From Betaproteobacteria bacterium (lineage in GTDB: Bacteria > Pseudomonadota > Gammaproteobacteria > Burkholderiales > Rhodocyclaceae): a DNA stretch of 64,000 nucleotides. Both the position numbers and the translations under genes were made by a program. The notes beneath the pieces are model-generated. The model had not been told where the DNA came from. It did no database searches and was given only the letters and a program-made list of their open reading frames with translations. The stretch lies in the NCBI GenBank assembly GCA_020621865.1, contig JAHRYW010000002.1:263541-327540 (forward strand). Reading direction: 5' to 3'. Each line of letters starts with the position of its first letter. Positions within the stretch are counted from its first letter, which is position 1. This document shows, piece by piece, positions 48,876 through 56,564 of the stretch.

Positions 48876-50147
48876 TCAAAGAATCATCCCGGCGCCGACC
48901 GTGTTGTTGTTGCTTTCATCGATGACGATGAAGGCGCCGGTGCCGCGATTTTCCAGGTAGGGATCGACGAACAGCGGTTGGGCCAGCTTGAAGGTGACCT
49001 CGGCGATGTCGTTCATGGCCAGTTTTTCGGCCGGCAGGTTTTCCAGCGTGTTGACGTCGAGGCGATGGTCGATGCCAGTCAGCTTGGCCTTGGAGTCGCG
49101 CGTCGTGTGGCGGATCAGGTAGGTGCGGGCGCGATCCAGGGGCGTTTCCGACAGCCAGCAGACGGTGGCGCGGATTTCCTTGACGGCGGCCGGCACTTCG
49201 TTGGACTTGACGATCATGTCGCCGCGCGAGGTGTCGATTTCGTCGGCGAGCAGGATGGTCACGGATTGCTCGGTGACGGCTTCCGGGATGTCGACGCCGC
49301 CGATCTGGATGGCCTTGACGGTGGAGGTCAGGCCGTTGGGCAGCACGGTGACGGCGTCGCCGACCTTGATCGTGCCGGCCTCGACACGGCCCATGAAGCC
49401 GCGGTAGTCATGCAGGTCCGGGTTGGCGGAATCCTGCGGACGGCAGACGTACTGGACCGGGAAGCGGAACTTCTCGGTGTGCTCGGTGTGGGCGGCCGGG
49501 GCTGCTTCAAGGATGTCGAGCAGGGTCGGGCCGTCGTACCAGTTCAGGCTGTCGCCGCGGTCGACGATCATGTCGCCGTTGAGCGCCGACATCGGCAGGA
49601 AGCGGATGTCCTCGATGCCGACCTTGGCGGCGAATTCGAGGTAGTCGGCCTTGATCTTCTCGTAGGTTTCCTGCGAGTAGTCGACCAGGTCCATCTTGTT
49701 GATGGCGACGACCAGGTGCGGGATGCCGACCAGCGCGGCCAGCTTGGAGTGGCGGCGGGTCTGGGTCAGCACGCCCTTGCGCGCGTCGATCAGGATGATG
49801 GCCAGGTTGGCGGTCGAGGCGGCGGTGACCATGTTGCGGGTGTACTGCTCGTGGCCCGGCGCATCGGCGATGATGTATTTGCGGGTACCGGTCGAGAAGT
49901 AGCGGTAGGCGACGTCGATGGTGATGCCCTGTTCGCGCTCGGCTTGCAGGCCGTCGGTCAGCAGCGACAGGTCGACTGCACCCATGCCGCGCTTTTGCGA
50001 GGTGCGCTCGATGGCGGACAGGGTGTCGGCGAGAATGGTCTTGGTGTCGAACAGCAGGCGGCCGATCAGCGTGCTCTTGCCGTCGTCGACGCTGCCGCAG
50101 GTCAAAAAGCGCAGCAGGCCGTGATCTTCAACTTGGTGGGCGCTCAT
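48876..50147 (-). CDS. cysN: Sulfate adenylyltransferase subunit 1 (GTPase)
   Basis: The 423-aa EF-Tu-like GTPase drives APS formation by CysD. Motifs are G1 GSVDDGKSTLIGRLL, the switch II DAPGHEQY, and NKMD (AINKMDLVDY). There is no fused CysC kinase domain, so APS kinase or direct APS reduction must be encoded elsewhere. The ATG overlaps the cysD stop as TAATG. It serves cytoplasmic assimilatory sulfate activation. Confidence 0.97.
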   Translation of the reverse strand: MSAHQVEDHGLLRFLTCGSVDDGKSTLIGRLLFDTKTILADTLSAIERTSQKRGMGAVDLSLLTDGLQAEREQGITIDVAYRYFSTGTRKYIIADAPGHEQYTRNMVTAASTANLAIILIDARKGVLTQTRRHSKLAALVGIPHLVVAINKMDLVDYSQETYEKIKADYLEFAAKVGIEDIRFLPMSALNGDMIVDRGDSLNWYDGPTLLDILEAAPAAHTEHTEKFRFPVQYVCRPQDSANPDLHDYRGFMGRVEAGTIKVGDAVTVLPNGLTSTVKAIQIGGVDIPEAVTEQSVTILLADEIDTSRGDMIVKSNEVPAAVKEIRATVCWLSETPLDRARTYLIRHTTRDSKAKLTGIDHRLDVNTLENLPAEKLAMNDIAEVTFKLAQPLFVDPYLENRGTGAFIVIDESNNNTVGAGMIL

Positions 50148-51076
50148 TAGAAGTAACCCTCTTTCTTGCGTTGTTCCATGGAGGCTTCGCTGGTCTGGTC
50201 GTCCAGACGGGTGGCGCCGCGCTCGGTGATGGTGGTGGTGGCGGTTTCGAGAACGATCTTGGCGACGTCGTCGGCATCGGATTCAACCGGGGCCGTGCAG
50301 GAGATGTCGCCGACGGTGCGGAAGCGCACCTGCATTTCGACGATTTCTTCGCCCGGCTTGGCGACGTTGGTCAGTTCGCCGGAAACCAGCGGCACATTGA
50401 CCGGTACGATGGCGCCCTGGCGGATGACCACCGGGCGCTGGTGGGCGAAGTAGATCGACGGCAGTTCGAGGCCTTCGCGCTCGATGTATTGCCAGACGTC
50501 CATTTCGGTCCAGTTCGAGATCGGGAAGGCGCGGATGTTCTCGCCCTTGTGGCTGCGCGCGTTGTAGAGGTTCCACAGTTCCGGGCGCTGGTTCTTCGGG
50601 TCCCATTGGCCGAACTCGTCGCGGAAGCTCATGATGCGCTCCTTGGCGCGGGCCTTTTCCTCGTCGCGGCGGGCGCCGCCGATGCAGGCGTCGAAGCCGA
50701 ACTCCTCGATCGCTTCGAGCAGGGTCACCGACTGGTGCTTGTTGCGCGATTCGCCTTCGTGCTTGAGCACCACGGTGCCGCGCTTCATCGAGTCTTCAAC
50801 GGAGCGGACGATCAGTCGCTCGCCGAGTTCGGCGGCGCGCTTGTCGCGGAAGGCAACGACTTCACGGTAGTTGTGGCCGGTGTCGATGTGCATCAGCGGG
50901 AAGGGGAACTTGCCCGGGCGGAAGGCCTTTTCGGCGATGCGCAGCATGCAGATCGAGTCCTTGCCGCCGGAGAAGAGCAGCACCGGGTTGGAACACTGGC
51001 CGGCCACTTCGCGCATGATGTGGATGGCTTCGGCTTCGAGCCAGTCGAGATGAGACAACGTAGAGCTTTGGGTCAT
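50147..51076 (-). CDS. cysD: Sulfate adenylyltransferase subunit 2
   Basis: The 309-aa PP-loop enzyme makes APS from ATP and sulfate together with CysN. The PP-loop LLFSGGKDSICML is near residue 33, followed by FPLMHIDTGHNY and the family motif CIGGARRDEEKARAKERIMS. The C-terminal RFRTVGDISCTAPVES is typical. It is first of the cysDN pair. A palindrome and an AT-rich promoter-like stretch lie between it and the divergent sodC. Confidence 0.97.
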   Translation of the reverse strand: MTQSSTLSHLDWLEAEAIHIMREVAGQCSNPVLLFSGGKDSICMLRIAEKAFRPGKFPFPLMHIDTGHNYREVVAFRDKRAAELGERLIVRSVEDSMKRGTVVLKHEGESRNKHQSVTLLEAIEEFGFDACIGGARRDEEKARAKERIMSFRDEFGQWDPKNQRPELWNLYNARSHKGENIRAFPISNWTEMDVWQYIEREGLELPSIYFAHQRPVVIRQGAIVPVNVPLVSGELTNVAKPGEEIVEMQVRFRTVGDISCTAPVESDADDVAKIVLETATTTITERGATRLDDQTSEASMEQRKKEGYF

Positions 51077-51142
51077 TGCAGGGTAATCCGCGGGGATTGT
51101 CGAATACCTGGCATTGTAGCAAGGGCTTAATATTCTTTTAAG

Positions 51143-51161
51143 AACAAGTGCGCATCTTGTT
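51143..51161. promoter_or_regulatory. Palindrome in the cysD-sodC spacer
   Basis: AACAAG and CTTGTT flank TGCGCAT, and a second inverted repeat TTCTTTTAAGAA overlaps its left edge (51133-51144). This is a plausible operator in a divergent promoter region. No regulator can be named from sequence. Confidence 0.4.
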
Positions 51162-51272
51162 ATCTCCGATTGTTATAAAGATTGAGGGCGACAGCTTGAA
51201 CGTTCGGCATCGGGCTTGGTCAATGGTTAGCCCATGGGCATTTTTGCCCCGACCATCACTCAGGAGAAAAGC

Positions 51273-51791
51273 ATGCTGTCACGTTCCGCCTTCGTTATCG
51301 GTACCCTGTCTGCCTTCGTTCTCGGTGGTTGCGCCAGCACCGCCATGGGACCGGCGGCCAGCGCCGATCTGCAAGCCCGTTCCGGCAGTGCCGTCGCCGG
51401 CAAAGTCAGTTTTTCCGAAGCGAATGGTCGTCTCCGCGTCGAGGCGATGGTCTCCGGCCTGACGCCGGGCGAGCATGGTTTCCATGTCCATGAGGCCGGC
51501 GATTGCAGCGCCCCGGATGCGAGCAGCGCCAAGGGACATTTCAATCCGATGGGCAAGGCCCACGGCCATCACGCCAGCGCCGAGCGCCACGGCGGCGACA
51601 TGCCCAACCTGATCGCCAATGCCCAGGGTGAGGCCAGGTACAGCGCCGAACTCACCGGCCTGAGCCTGACCGGGGCAACCGGCGTCATCGGCCGCAGCGT
51701 GGTGATCCACGCCGACCCGGACGACTACAAGTCGCAGCCGGCCGGAAACTCCGGCAAACGCGTCGCCTGCGGGGTGATTGCCGCCCGTTGA
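51273..51791 (+). CDS. sodC: Cu/Zn superoxide dismutase lipoprotein
   Basis: The 172-aa protein has a lipobox (VLGGC) after MLSRSAFVIGTLSAF, so it is probably attached to the outer membrane. Metal ligands are visible: HGFHVHEAGDC, the zinc loop with GHFNPMGKAHGHH and RHGGDMPN, and the final copper His in VIHADPDDY. The Cys of EAGDC and that of VACGV form the usual disulfide. The ATG has AGGAGAAA upstream. It protects against external superoxide. Confidence 0.95.
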   Translation: MLSRSAFVIGTLSAFVLGGCASTAMGPAASADLQARSGSAVAGKVSFSEANGRLRVEAMVSGLTPGEHGFHVHEAGDCSAPDASSAKGHFNPMGKAHGHHASAERHGGDMPNLIANAQGEARYSAELTGLSLTGATGVIGRSVVIHADPDDYKSQPAGNSGKRVACGVIAAR

Positions 51792-51803
51792 TCGCGCCTG
51801 GCT

Positions 51804-51823
51804 AGCGTCGCTTAGGCGACGCT
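51804..51823 (+). other. Hairpin after sodC
   Basis: AGCGTCGC and GCGACGCT form a perfect eight-pair stem around TTAG. No T-run follows, so it may be a transcript-stabilising or rho-dependent end rather than an intrinsic terminator. Confidence 0.5.
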
Positions 51824-52079
51824 GTCGCCGCCGGCTGCGAACAGGGGGGGCGCAGCACTGAGAGCGGTGCGTCCGGTTTGAACCGGTAAATGTGTCGAAA
51901 ATGTTTACACCTTGCGAAATTCAAAAACCAACGCCCCTTGATCCAGCAGGCTTTGCAGAGGCAGGCATCCTGCTTGCTATGTATTCGTCACAGATGCAAT
52001 AGCTTGTTCGAGCTTCTTCGTGTCAGATGCGCAGGAGGATGGATGACGAGGCACGCAATAAGTTGGAAGCGAGGAGACA

Positions 52080-52424
52080 ATGACGGACCAAACAAACCCC
52101 GGCGATAAGGGGCTCAGAATTCTGCTCGAGGCGCTGACCACGATCTCCTATCTGAAGAGAGATGAGGCGAGGGCAGCCGCCATCGCCGAATATGCCCTCG
52201 ACCGATACGAGAATGCCCTGCGTATCGCCGGGTGTTACGAAGACGCTTCCGACGGCCCTTACTTGCCAGGCCTGCACCCCGAGCAACGCGTCTGCCCCCC
52301 GCGCCGCCGCATGGATCGTCGGCATGTAAACGGCAAACCTCCGGTCGGGCAGCTGGAGCGCCGACTGAATGCCGACCGCCGGGTCAATCCGGATCGGCGT
52401 TGCCATCCGCAGACCTACCGCTGA
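52080..52424 (+). CDS. Small uncharacterised protein with Arg-rich C-terminus
   Basis: The 114-aa protein has a helical N-terminal half (LRILLEALTTISYLKRDEAR) and a C-terminus with repeated RR and DRR units (RRRMDRRHVNG, ERRLNADRRVNPDRR). A good AGGAG lies before the ATG. I recognise no family. A copy of the dispersed repeat starts ten bases after the stop. The spacer of about 290 bases before this gene holds only the sodC hairpin and nothing else I can identify. Confidence 0.6.
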   Translation: MTDQTNPGDKGLRILLEALTTISYLKRDEARAAAIAEYALDRYENALRIAGCYEDASDGPYLPGLHPEQRVCPPRRRMDRRHVNGKPPVGQLERRLNADRRVNPDRRCHPQTYR

Positions 52425-52434
52425 GCGGCGCTGC

Positions 52435-52476
52435 AATTTCAAAATTGGCCGTTTTTTCGGGCTGACCGTAGCATTT
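52435..52476 (+). repeat. Dispersed repeat, copy 7
   Basis: AATTTCAAAATTGGCC, then GTTTTTTCGGGCTGACC and GTAGCATTT. CCG and CGG pair around T6. It is intergenic, ten bases after a stop codon. Confidence 0.85.
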
Positions 52477-52679
52477 GTTTCTACGGGCTATTGGCGGCCA
52501 ACTTTCTCCCCCTTGCCGCTACCCAAAGCCCATGGCGCTTCCCGGCCGGGGGCTGCTTCATCAAACTAAACCAGCGCGCAACCCGTCGTCGCGAGATGTG
52601 TCGCAAACCAGGCGGGCAGCCCGCCTAGGTATTCACGGGTAGCATTAAACTAGTGACCTATCGTTACCTGGAGAAAACC

Positions 52680-53411
52680 ATGAAAGCCATCGTCACCGGC
52701 CATACTCGCGGATTAGGACAGGCCATGGCCTCCGCCCTGCTCGGACGGGGGATTCCAGTCCTCGGCCTTGCCCGTAGCGCGTGCCCCGAACTGACCGAAC
52801 AGTTCCCCGAACTGTTCCAGCAGGCCACGGTCGATCTCGCCGATCCCGACGCCCTGCAGCGCTGGCTCGACGGAAACGTCCTCGATAGCTACTTGGCAGG
52901 CGCCACCTCGGTGCAGCTGGTCAACAACGCCGGTACACTTGGACCGGTCGCGCCCCTCGGGCGCCAGGAAAGCGATGCGCTAGTCCAGGCAGTCAATCTG
53001 AACATCACCGCGCCACTCCTGCTCAGCGACGCTCTCGCCCGCAAGTATCAGGGGCAGTTGCGGATCGCCCATATCTCCAGCGGCGCCGGGCGCTCGGCCT
53101 TTGCCGGCTGGAGCATCTATGGTGCGACCAAGGCCGCCCTCGACCACCATGCCCGTTGCGCGGCAGCGGACTGCGTCAGTCGCTTGCGAATTTGCAGCAT
53201 CGCGCCGGGCGTTATCGACACCGACATGCAGGCAACGATACGCCGCACCTCGGCCGAGGATTTTCCGCTGCTCGAACGCTTTCTTGCCCTAAAGCATCAG
53301 GGAGAACTGACTTCGCCCGCTGACGCGGCGGAACGGATGGTCAGCCATCTGCTCAGTGAGGAGTTCGGCAAAGAGGCGGTAGCTGATCTGCGTAGCCTGC
53401 CAACCGCCTGA
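52680..53411 (+). CDS. Short-chain dehydrogenase/reductase
   Basis: The 243-aa SDR enzyme has the nucleotide-binding GHTRGLGQAMASALL near the N-terminus, VNNAGTLGP, and the catalytic Ser and YGATK (Tyr-xxx-Lys) in HISSGAGRSAFAGWSIYGATK. Substrate is unknown. The ATG at 52680 has GGAG at good spacing; a longer reading upstream is unlikely. It stands alone. A hairpin (AGGCGGG/CCCGCCT) lies about 55 bases upstream. Confidence 0.85.
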   Translation: MKAIVTGHTRGLGQAMASALLGRGIPVLGLARSACPELTEQFPELFQQATVDLADPDALQRWLDGNVLDSYLAGATSVQLVNNAGTLGPVAPLGRQESDALVQAVNLNITAPLLLSDALARKYQGQLRIAHISSGAGRSAFAGWSIYGATKAALDHHARCAAADCVSRLRICSIAPGVIDTDMQATIRRTSAEDFPLLERFLALKHQGELTSPADAAERMVSHLLSEEFGKEAVADLRSLPTA

Positions 53412-53492
53412 CCAGGGGCGACGGATCGGCCGGTTGAAATTTCAGAGTCGGAACAGCTTCCGGAAAAACCGCTCAGAGCTCCTAGCGGCTGC

Positions 53493-53909
53493 TCATGCGC
53501 GCTCCTTGCTGAACGGCTCGAATGTCCCCCCGCACCTGAGACAACGAAAGGTATTGCGCCACCTCGTTCCGTTTTCTGCATTCAGAAAATCGTCGCTTGC
53601 CCCATAAAGCAAGGCGATTGGCAAAATAACCGCAGGAACCACCCAAAGTGGCCACCCGAAAATGACAGTCACAGCAATGAGCGGCCAGCCAATGTACGGC
53701 CAATTTATTTTTCCTGGTGGTGCTGCATTTATCGCAAGGAGGCTTGCCCAGTGACTTCGGGTTCTGGATTGCCCCAGACCCAAAGCGCCGGAAATTGTCC
53801 AGATCGAATTGCGGGTTGATGTACCAAACCGCTGCCCCGATTCGTGAATGATGGCAAGCGACTTAGTGTTTCGCGATCCGCATACCGGGCAATTGCAGTC
53901 TATCGACAT
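53493..53909 (-). CDS. Membrane protein with two CxxC metal-site motifs
   Basis: The 138-aa protein has an N-terminal CPVCGS, two hydrophobic helices in the middle (about 70-105), and CLRCGGTF near the C-terminus. The four cysteines could form one zinc ribbon brought together across the membrane loop. The region is noticeably more AT-rich than the rest of the window. Its start lies inside the end of the next small gene upstream, so the two are coupled. No family recognised. Confidence 0.65.
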   Translation of the reverse strand: MSIDCNCPVCGSRNTKSLAIIHESGQRFGTSTRNSIWTISGALGLGQSRTRSHWASLLAINAAPPGKINWPYIGWPLIAVTVIFGWPLWVVPAVILPIALLYGASDDFLNAENGTRWRNTFRCLRCGGTFEPFSKERA

Positions 53910-54148
53910 CGGTTTCTCCCTTTGAGGTTGCCGAGAAAAACGGCAGAAAACAACATAAAGAGAATAACTGCACAAAAGATGGCCGATAGCAGGTACGTCT
54001 TGAGCAGCCAGCCTCCCACCTCGAAAAAGCATTTACCGGAACCTGCCAATCGGTCTGACCAACCAAACTGTGATGTCATTTCCACAGGAACCACGACATC
54101 GCTGTTGCAGTTGGGATTGATTACCTGGTGGAGTGCCATAGCGTTCAC
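53900..54148 (-). CDS. Small membrane protein, unknown
   Basis: The 82-aa protein has a strongly hydrophobic C-terminal half (LLKTYLLSAIFCAVILFMLF, about 48-72) and a hydrophilic N-terminal part. It overlaps the zinc-motif gene by ten bases and lies four bases after the HTH-fusion gene upstream. All three probably form one transcript. No family recognised. Confidence 0.55.
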   Translation of the reverse strand: MNAMALHQVINPNCNSDVVVPVEMTSQFGWSDRLAGSGKCFFEVGGWLLKTYLLSAIFCAVILFMLFSAVFLGNLKGRNRCR

Positions 54149-54152
54149 CGAT

Positions 54153-54731
54153 CTAGGCTTCGACCTTGCGAAAAATTAGTGCGGCAATCACATCACAACG
54201 ATCAGCGATCACAGCTTCGTTCTCGAAGTCCACTGGGTCTCTGGATAACCGAACTAATTCGAAGATCCCTTGGTAGGCCCACTGGTTGGTGCCCTGTTTC
54301 AGGAATACAGGTATTGATCCGCCTTGAGTTTCAAGCCTCTCCGCCTTAGCAATGATTCGCGGGCCATGTCCCACCAGGATTTTTACTGGGGCGTCAGGAT
54401 TCTTCTCGCTGGTAAAACAACCACAAAGAATTGTCTGCTTGCTTTGCGGAAGATAGGTGCCGCTTTTCGCATCACCACCAAACAATTTGCAGATGAAATC
54501 GTGTGTATAGATGTTCCCGATCTGAAGGTTGTTGATTGCATCCATGTTGTTCTCCCTCAAAATTTTGTTCTGCGATAACCAAACAGTTACATCGCTCTTT
54601 TCCCATATCTGGCCACAAGCCAGATCGGCTATCGCTTTGGGAAACGATGGATTGCGAGCGACCCAGTTGTTGACGGCAGCCCGGCTTACTGATGCAAGTG
54701 TTGCTATTTCGCTGATTCCAACTAACTCCAT
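54153..54731 (-). CDS. HTH domain fused to an uncharacterised domain
   Basis: The 192-aa protein starts with an AlpA/excisionase-like HTH (MELVGISEIATLASVSRAAV ... FPKAIADLACGQIWEKSDVT), typical of complete proteins of about 65 residues. After residue 62 comes a domain with GNIYTHDFICKLFGGDAKSG and LVGHGPRIIAKAERLE, whose family I cannot name. At residue 63 there is an ATG preceded by a strong GAGGGAGAA Shine-Dalgarno sequence. The second domain may therefore also be made alone (130 aa), or the gene may be a recent fusion. The AT-rich composition suggests horizontal transfer. Confidence 0.6.
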   Translation of the reverse strand: MELVGISEIATLASVSRAAVNNWVARNPSFPKAIADLACGQIWEKSDVTVWLSQNKILRENNMDAINNLQIGNIYTHDFICKLFGGDAKSGTYLPQSKQTILCGCFTSEKNPDAPVKILVGHGPRIIAKAERLETQGGSIPVFLKQGTNQWAYQGIFELVRLSRDPVDFENEAVIADRCDVIAALIFRKVEA

Positions 54732-55030
54732 GTCTCGAGTCCTATGTGATCTAAGTACACACGTAATTTATATTTTAGTGTGATCGTTGTAAACACATAT
54801 TTTAAATTTCCATGCTCATAGTTCTCCTGCACAATGCCAGTCAGCTCAGCAATGATTCAGGGATTGCGGGAAGCATAGGAACTGTCCATAGGGCAGTTTT
54901 TAAAGTGAAGCAGTCCTTCAAGTGTCCGGTATAGGAAGATATGCCCGACAGGTTGTGGCCGAGTTCCGCTCGATACCGAGGTCTTGGCCGCGGCAGCAGT
55001 TGTTAATTCAGCCAGCTCGCGATGCCGCAG
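54732..55030. other. Non-coding spacer upstream of the HTH-fusion gene
   Basis: About 300 bases without a convincing gene. The part nearest the HTH-fusion start is AT-rich. It has two GATCACA copies on the minus strand (GATCACACTAA and TTAGATCACA) with TATAAAT between them, a plausible promoter/operator for self-regulation. The rest holds nothing I can identify; it may be remnant DNA. Confidence 0.4.
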
Positions 55031-55073
55031 ATTTTTTAAAAATGCCCGTTTTTTCCCGGTGACCGTAGCATTT
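55031..55073 (+). repeat. Dispersed repeat, copy 8
   Basis: ATTTTTTAAAAATGCCCG, then TTTTTTCCCGGTGACC and GTAGCATTT. CCG and CGG can pair. It ends five bases before the stop of the convergent cytochrome gene. Confidence 0.85.
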
Positions 55074-55078
55074 CCTCC

Positions 55079-56554
55079 CTACAGCGTCTTGAGAAACTCG
55101 ACCAGCGCCTCCTTGTCGCTTGCGCTCAGCCCTGTCCCGAATTCATGCCCCTGGTTGCTGCCGCCCTTGCTGGCGGTGTCTAGGCGGGTGCCGATGCGTT
55201 GGGCTTCTGGGCCGTCGGTGACGAAACCGACCTTGGCCTGGTCGTAGACGTCGTAGCCGCGCCAGAAGACCTTGGGGCGTTTGGCGGCGGGTTCGAGCAG
55301 GTCGCGTAGCGTCGGCACCGAGCCGTTGTGCAGGTAGGGCGCCTTCAGCCAGATGCCGTCGAGGAAGGCGGCGACGTAGCCGGTCAGGTCTTCTTCGACC
55401 AGGCCCTTGCGCTCCAGCCCCATGTCCTTGACGACCTGGTTGGCCTTGATTGCGGCCCCCTTGTTCCACGAGTCGAGCCGGCCGCGGTCGGTGCCGACGG
55501 CGGCCAGCGGCAGCGGCGTGCCGGTCTTGTCGCTGGCGTGGCAACTGGCGCAGTGGGTGTCGAACAGCGGCTTGCCGGCGGCGGCCTTGGCGCTGTTGAT
55601 CGGGAACGGGTATTTCGGTGGCGGCAGTTCGGACAGGTAGTCCTTCAGCCATTTGACCTGGCCGACGAAGTCCGCCTTGTCCTTGGGGGCGGCGCCGAGC
55701 AGGCCGAGGGCCGAATCCATGATCACCGAGCCGGCGTCGTGGCTGTCGCCGGCGTAGTTCATCCGGTGGCCCTTGTCCCAGACGTATTTCTTCAGGTTCC
55801 ACACCGAGGGCATGTCGGTCGGGCCGAAGGTGTCGTCCATCGGCGCCCGGATCATGAAGTACTTGGTCAGGTTCATCGCGTCGTCGCGGCCGCGGCCCCA
55901 TTCCGGGAAATCCTTGCGGTAGAGCCAGGCGAATTGCGCCTCGCGTTCGAGCAGGCGCTGCTTGGTGATCGGGATGATGAAGAAGCGGTAGAGCAGGCTG
56001 TCGATCCAGTCGAGGTGCGTAACACGATTGATCTCGGCCATCAGGATGTCGGCGTTGAAGCGCGGGTCCTTGGCGCAGTCGATCAGCAGCCGGAAGAAGC
56101 CTTGGACATTGGTTGTGTGGCCGGAGCCGCCGACCACGTAGACCGGGTTGGAATCGGGTGATACGCGGTAGCTGGTGGTGTGGCAGACGGCGCAATTGTT
56201 GGCGACGCGGGGAAAGCCGATGGTCTTCTTGGTAAAGCCGACTGGCAGTTCCTGGCCCTGTTCCCAGGCGACGCCGAGCGCCGCGTAGCCGCCGGGGACG
56301 ATCTTGCCGTCCTGGACGAACTTTTCGGGGAAAACGCGCGGCAGCACGTAGAAGATCCAGTAGGGAACGCCGGCGTCGTTCTCGGCGCCGATCGAGCCGT
56401 ACTTGAAGCGCATTTCCGGCGTCGCGGTCACCCAGTCGGGCTGCGGATAGGTGCGGAAGCCGCGGTCGTAGCCGATCATCGCGCCGATGATGCCGACGAC
56501 CAGCAGGGCGAGGCCGAGGTACTTGAAGCAGGTCTTGCAGGAACAAGCGCTCAT
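55079..56554 (-). CDS. Membrane-anchored diheme c-type cytochrome (paralogue A)
   Basis: The 491-aa protein begins MSACSCKTCFKYLGLALLVV, an unusual Cys-bearing N-terminus followed by a signal anchor (about 12-28). Heme motifs are CAVCH (121-125) and CASCH (335-339). The block MRFKYGSIGAENDAGVPYWI and the C-terminal APYLHNGSVPTLRDLLEPAA with FWRGYDVYDQAKVGF are shared with the next gene. This arrangement recalls MauG/RoxA-related diheme cytochromes, but similarity alone does not define the substrate. It is last in the five-gene operon. Confidence 0.85.
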   Translation of the reverse strand: MSACSCKTCFKYLGLALLVVGIIGAMIGYDRGFRTYPQPDWVTATPEMRFKYGSIGAENDAGVPYWIFYVLPRVFPEKFVQDGKIVPGGYAALGVAWEQGQELPVGFTKKTIGFPRVANNCAVCHTTSYRVSPDSNPVYVVGGSGHTTNVQGFFRLLIDCAKDPRFNADILMAEINRVTHLDWIDSLLYRFFIIPITKQRLLEREAQFAWLYRKDFPEWGRGRDDAMNLTKYFMIRAPMDDTFGPTDMPSVWNLKKYVWDKGHRMNYAGDSHDAGSVIMDSALGLLGAAPKDKADFVGQVKWLKDYLSELPPPKYPFPINSAKAAAGKPLFDTHCASCHASDKTGTPLPLAAVGTDRGRLDSWNKGAAIKANQVVKDMGLERKGLVEEDLTGYVAAFLDGIWLKAPYLHNGSVPTLRDLLEPAAKRPKVFWRGYDVYDQAKVGFVTDGPEAQRIGTRLDTASKGGSNQGHEFGTGLSASDKEALVEFLKTL

Positions 56555-56564
56555 GATGGCCTCC

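Noticed and set aside
52610-52626. AGGCGGG/CCCGCCT hairpin as a terminator
   Set aside because: No T-run follows and no gene end lies close upstream.
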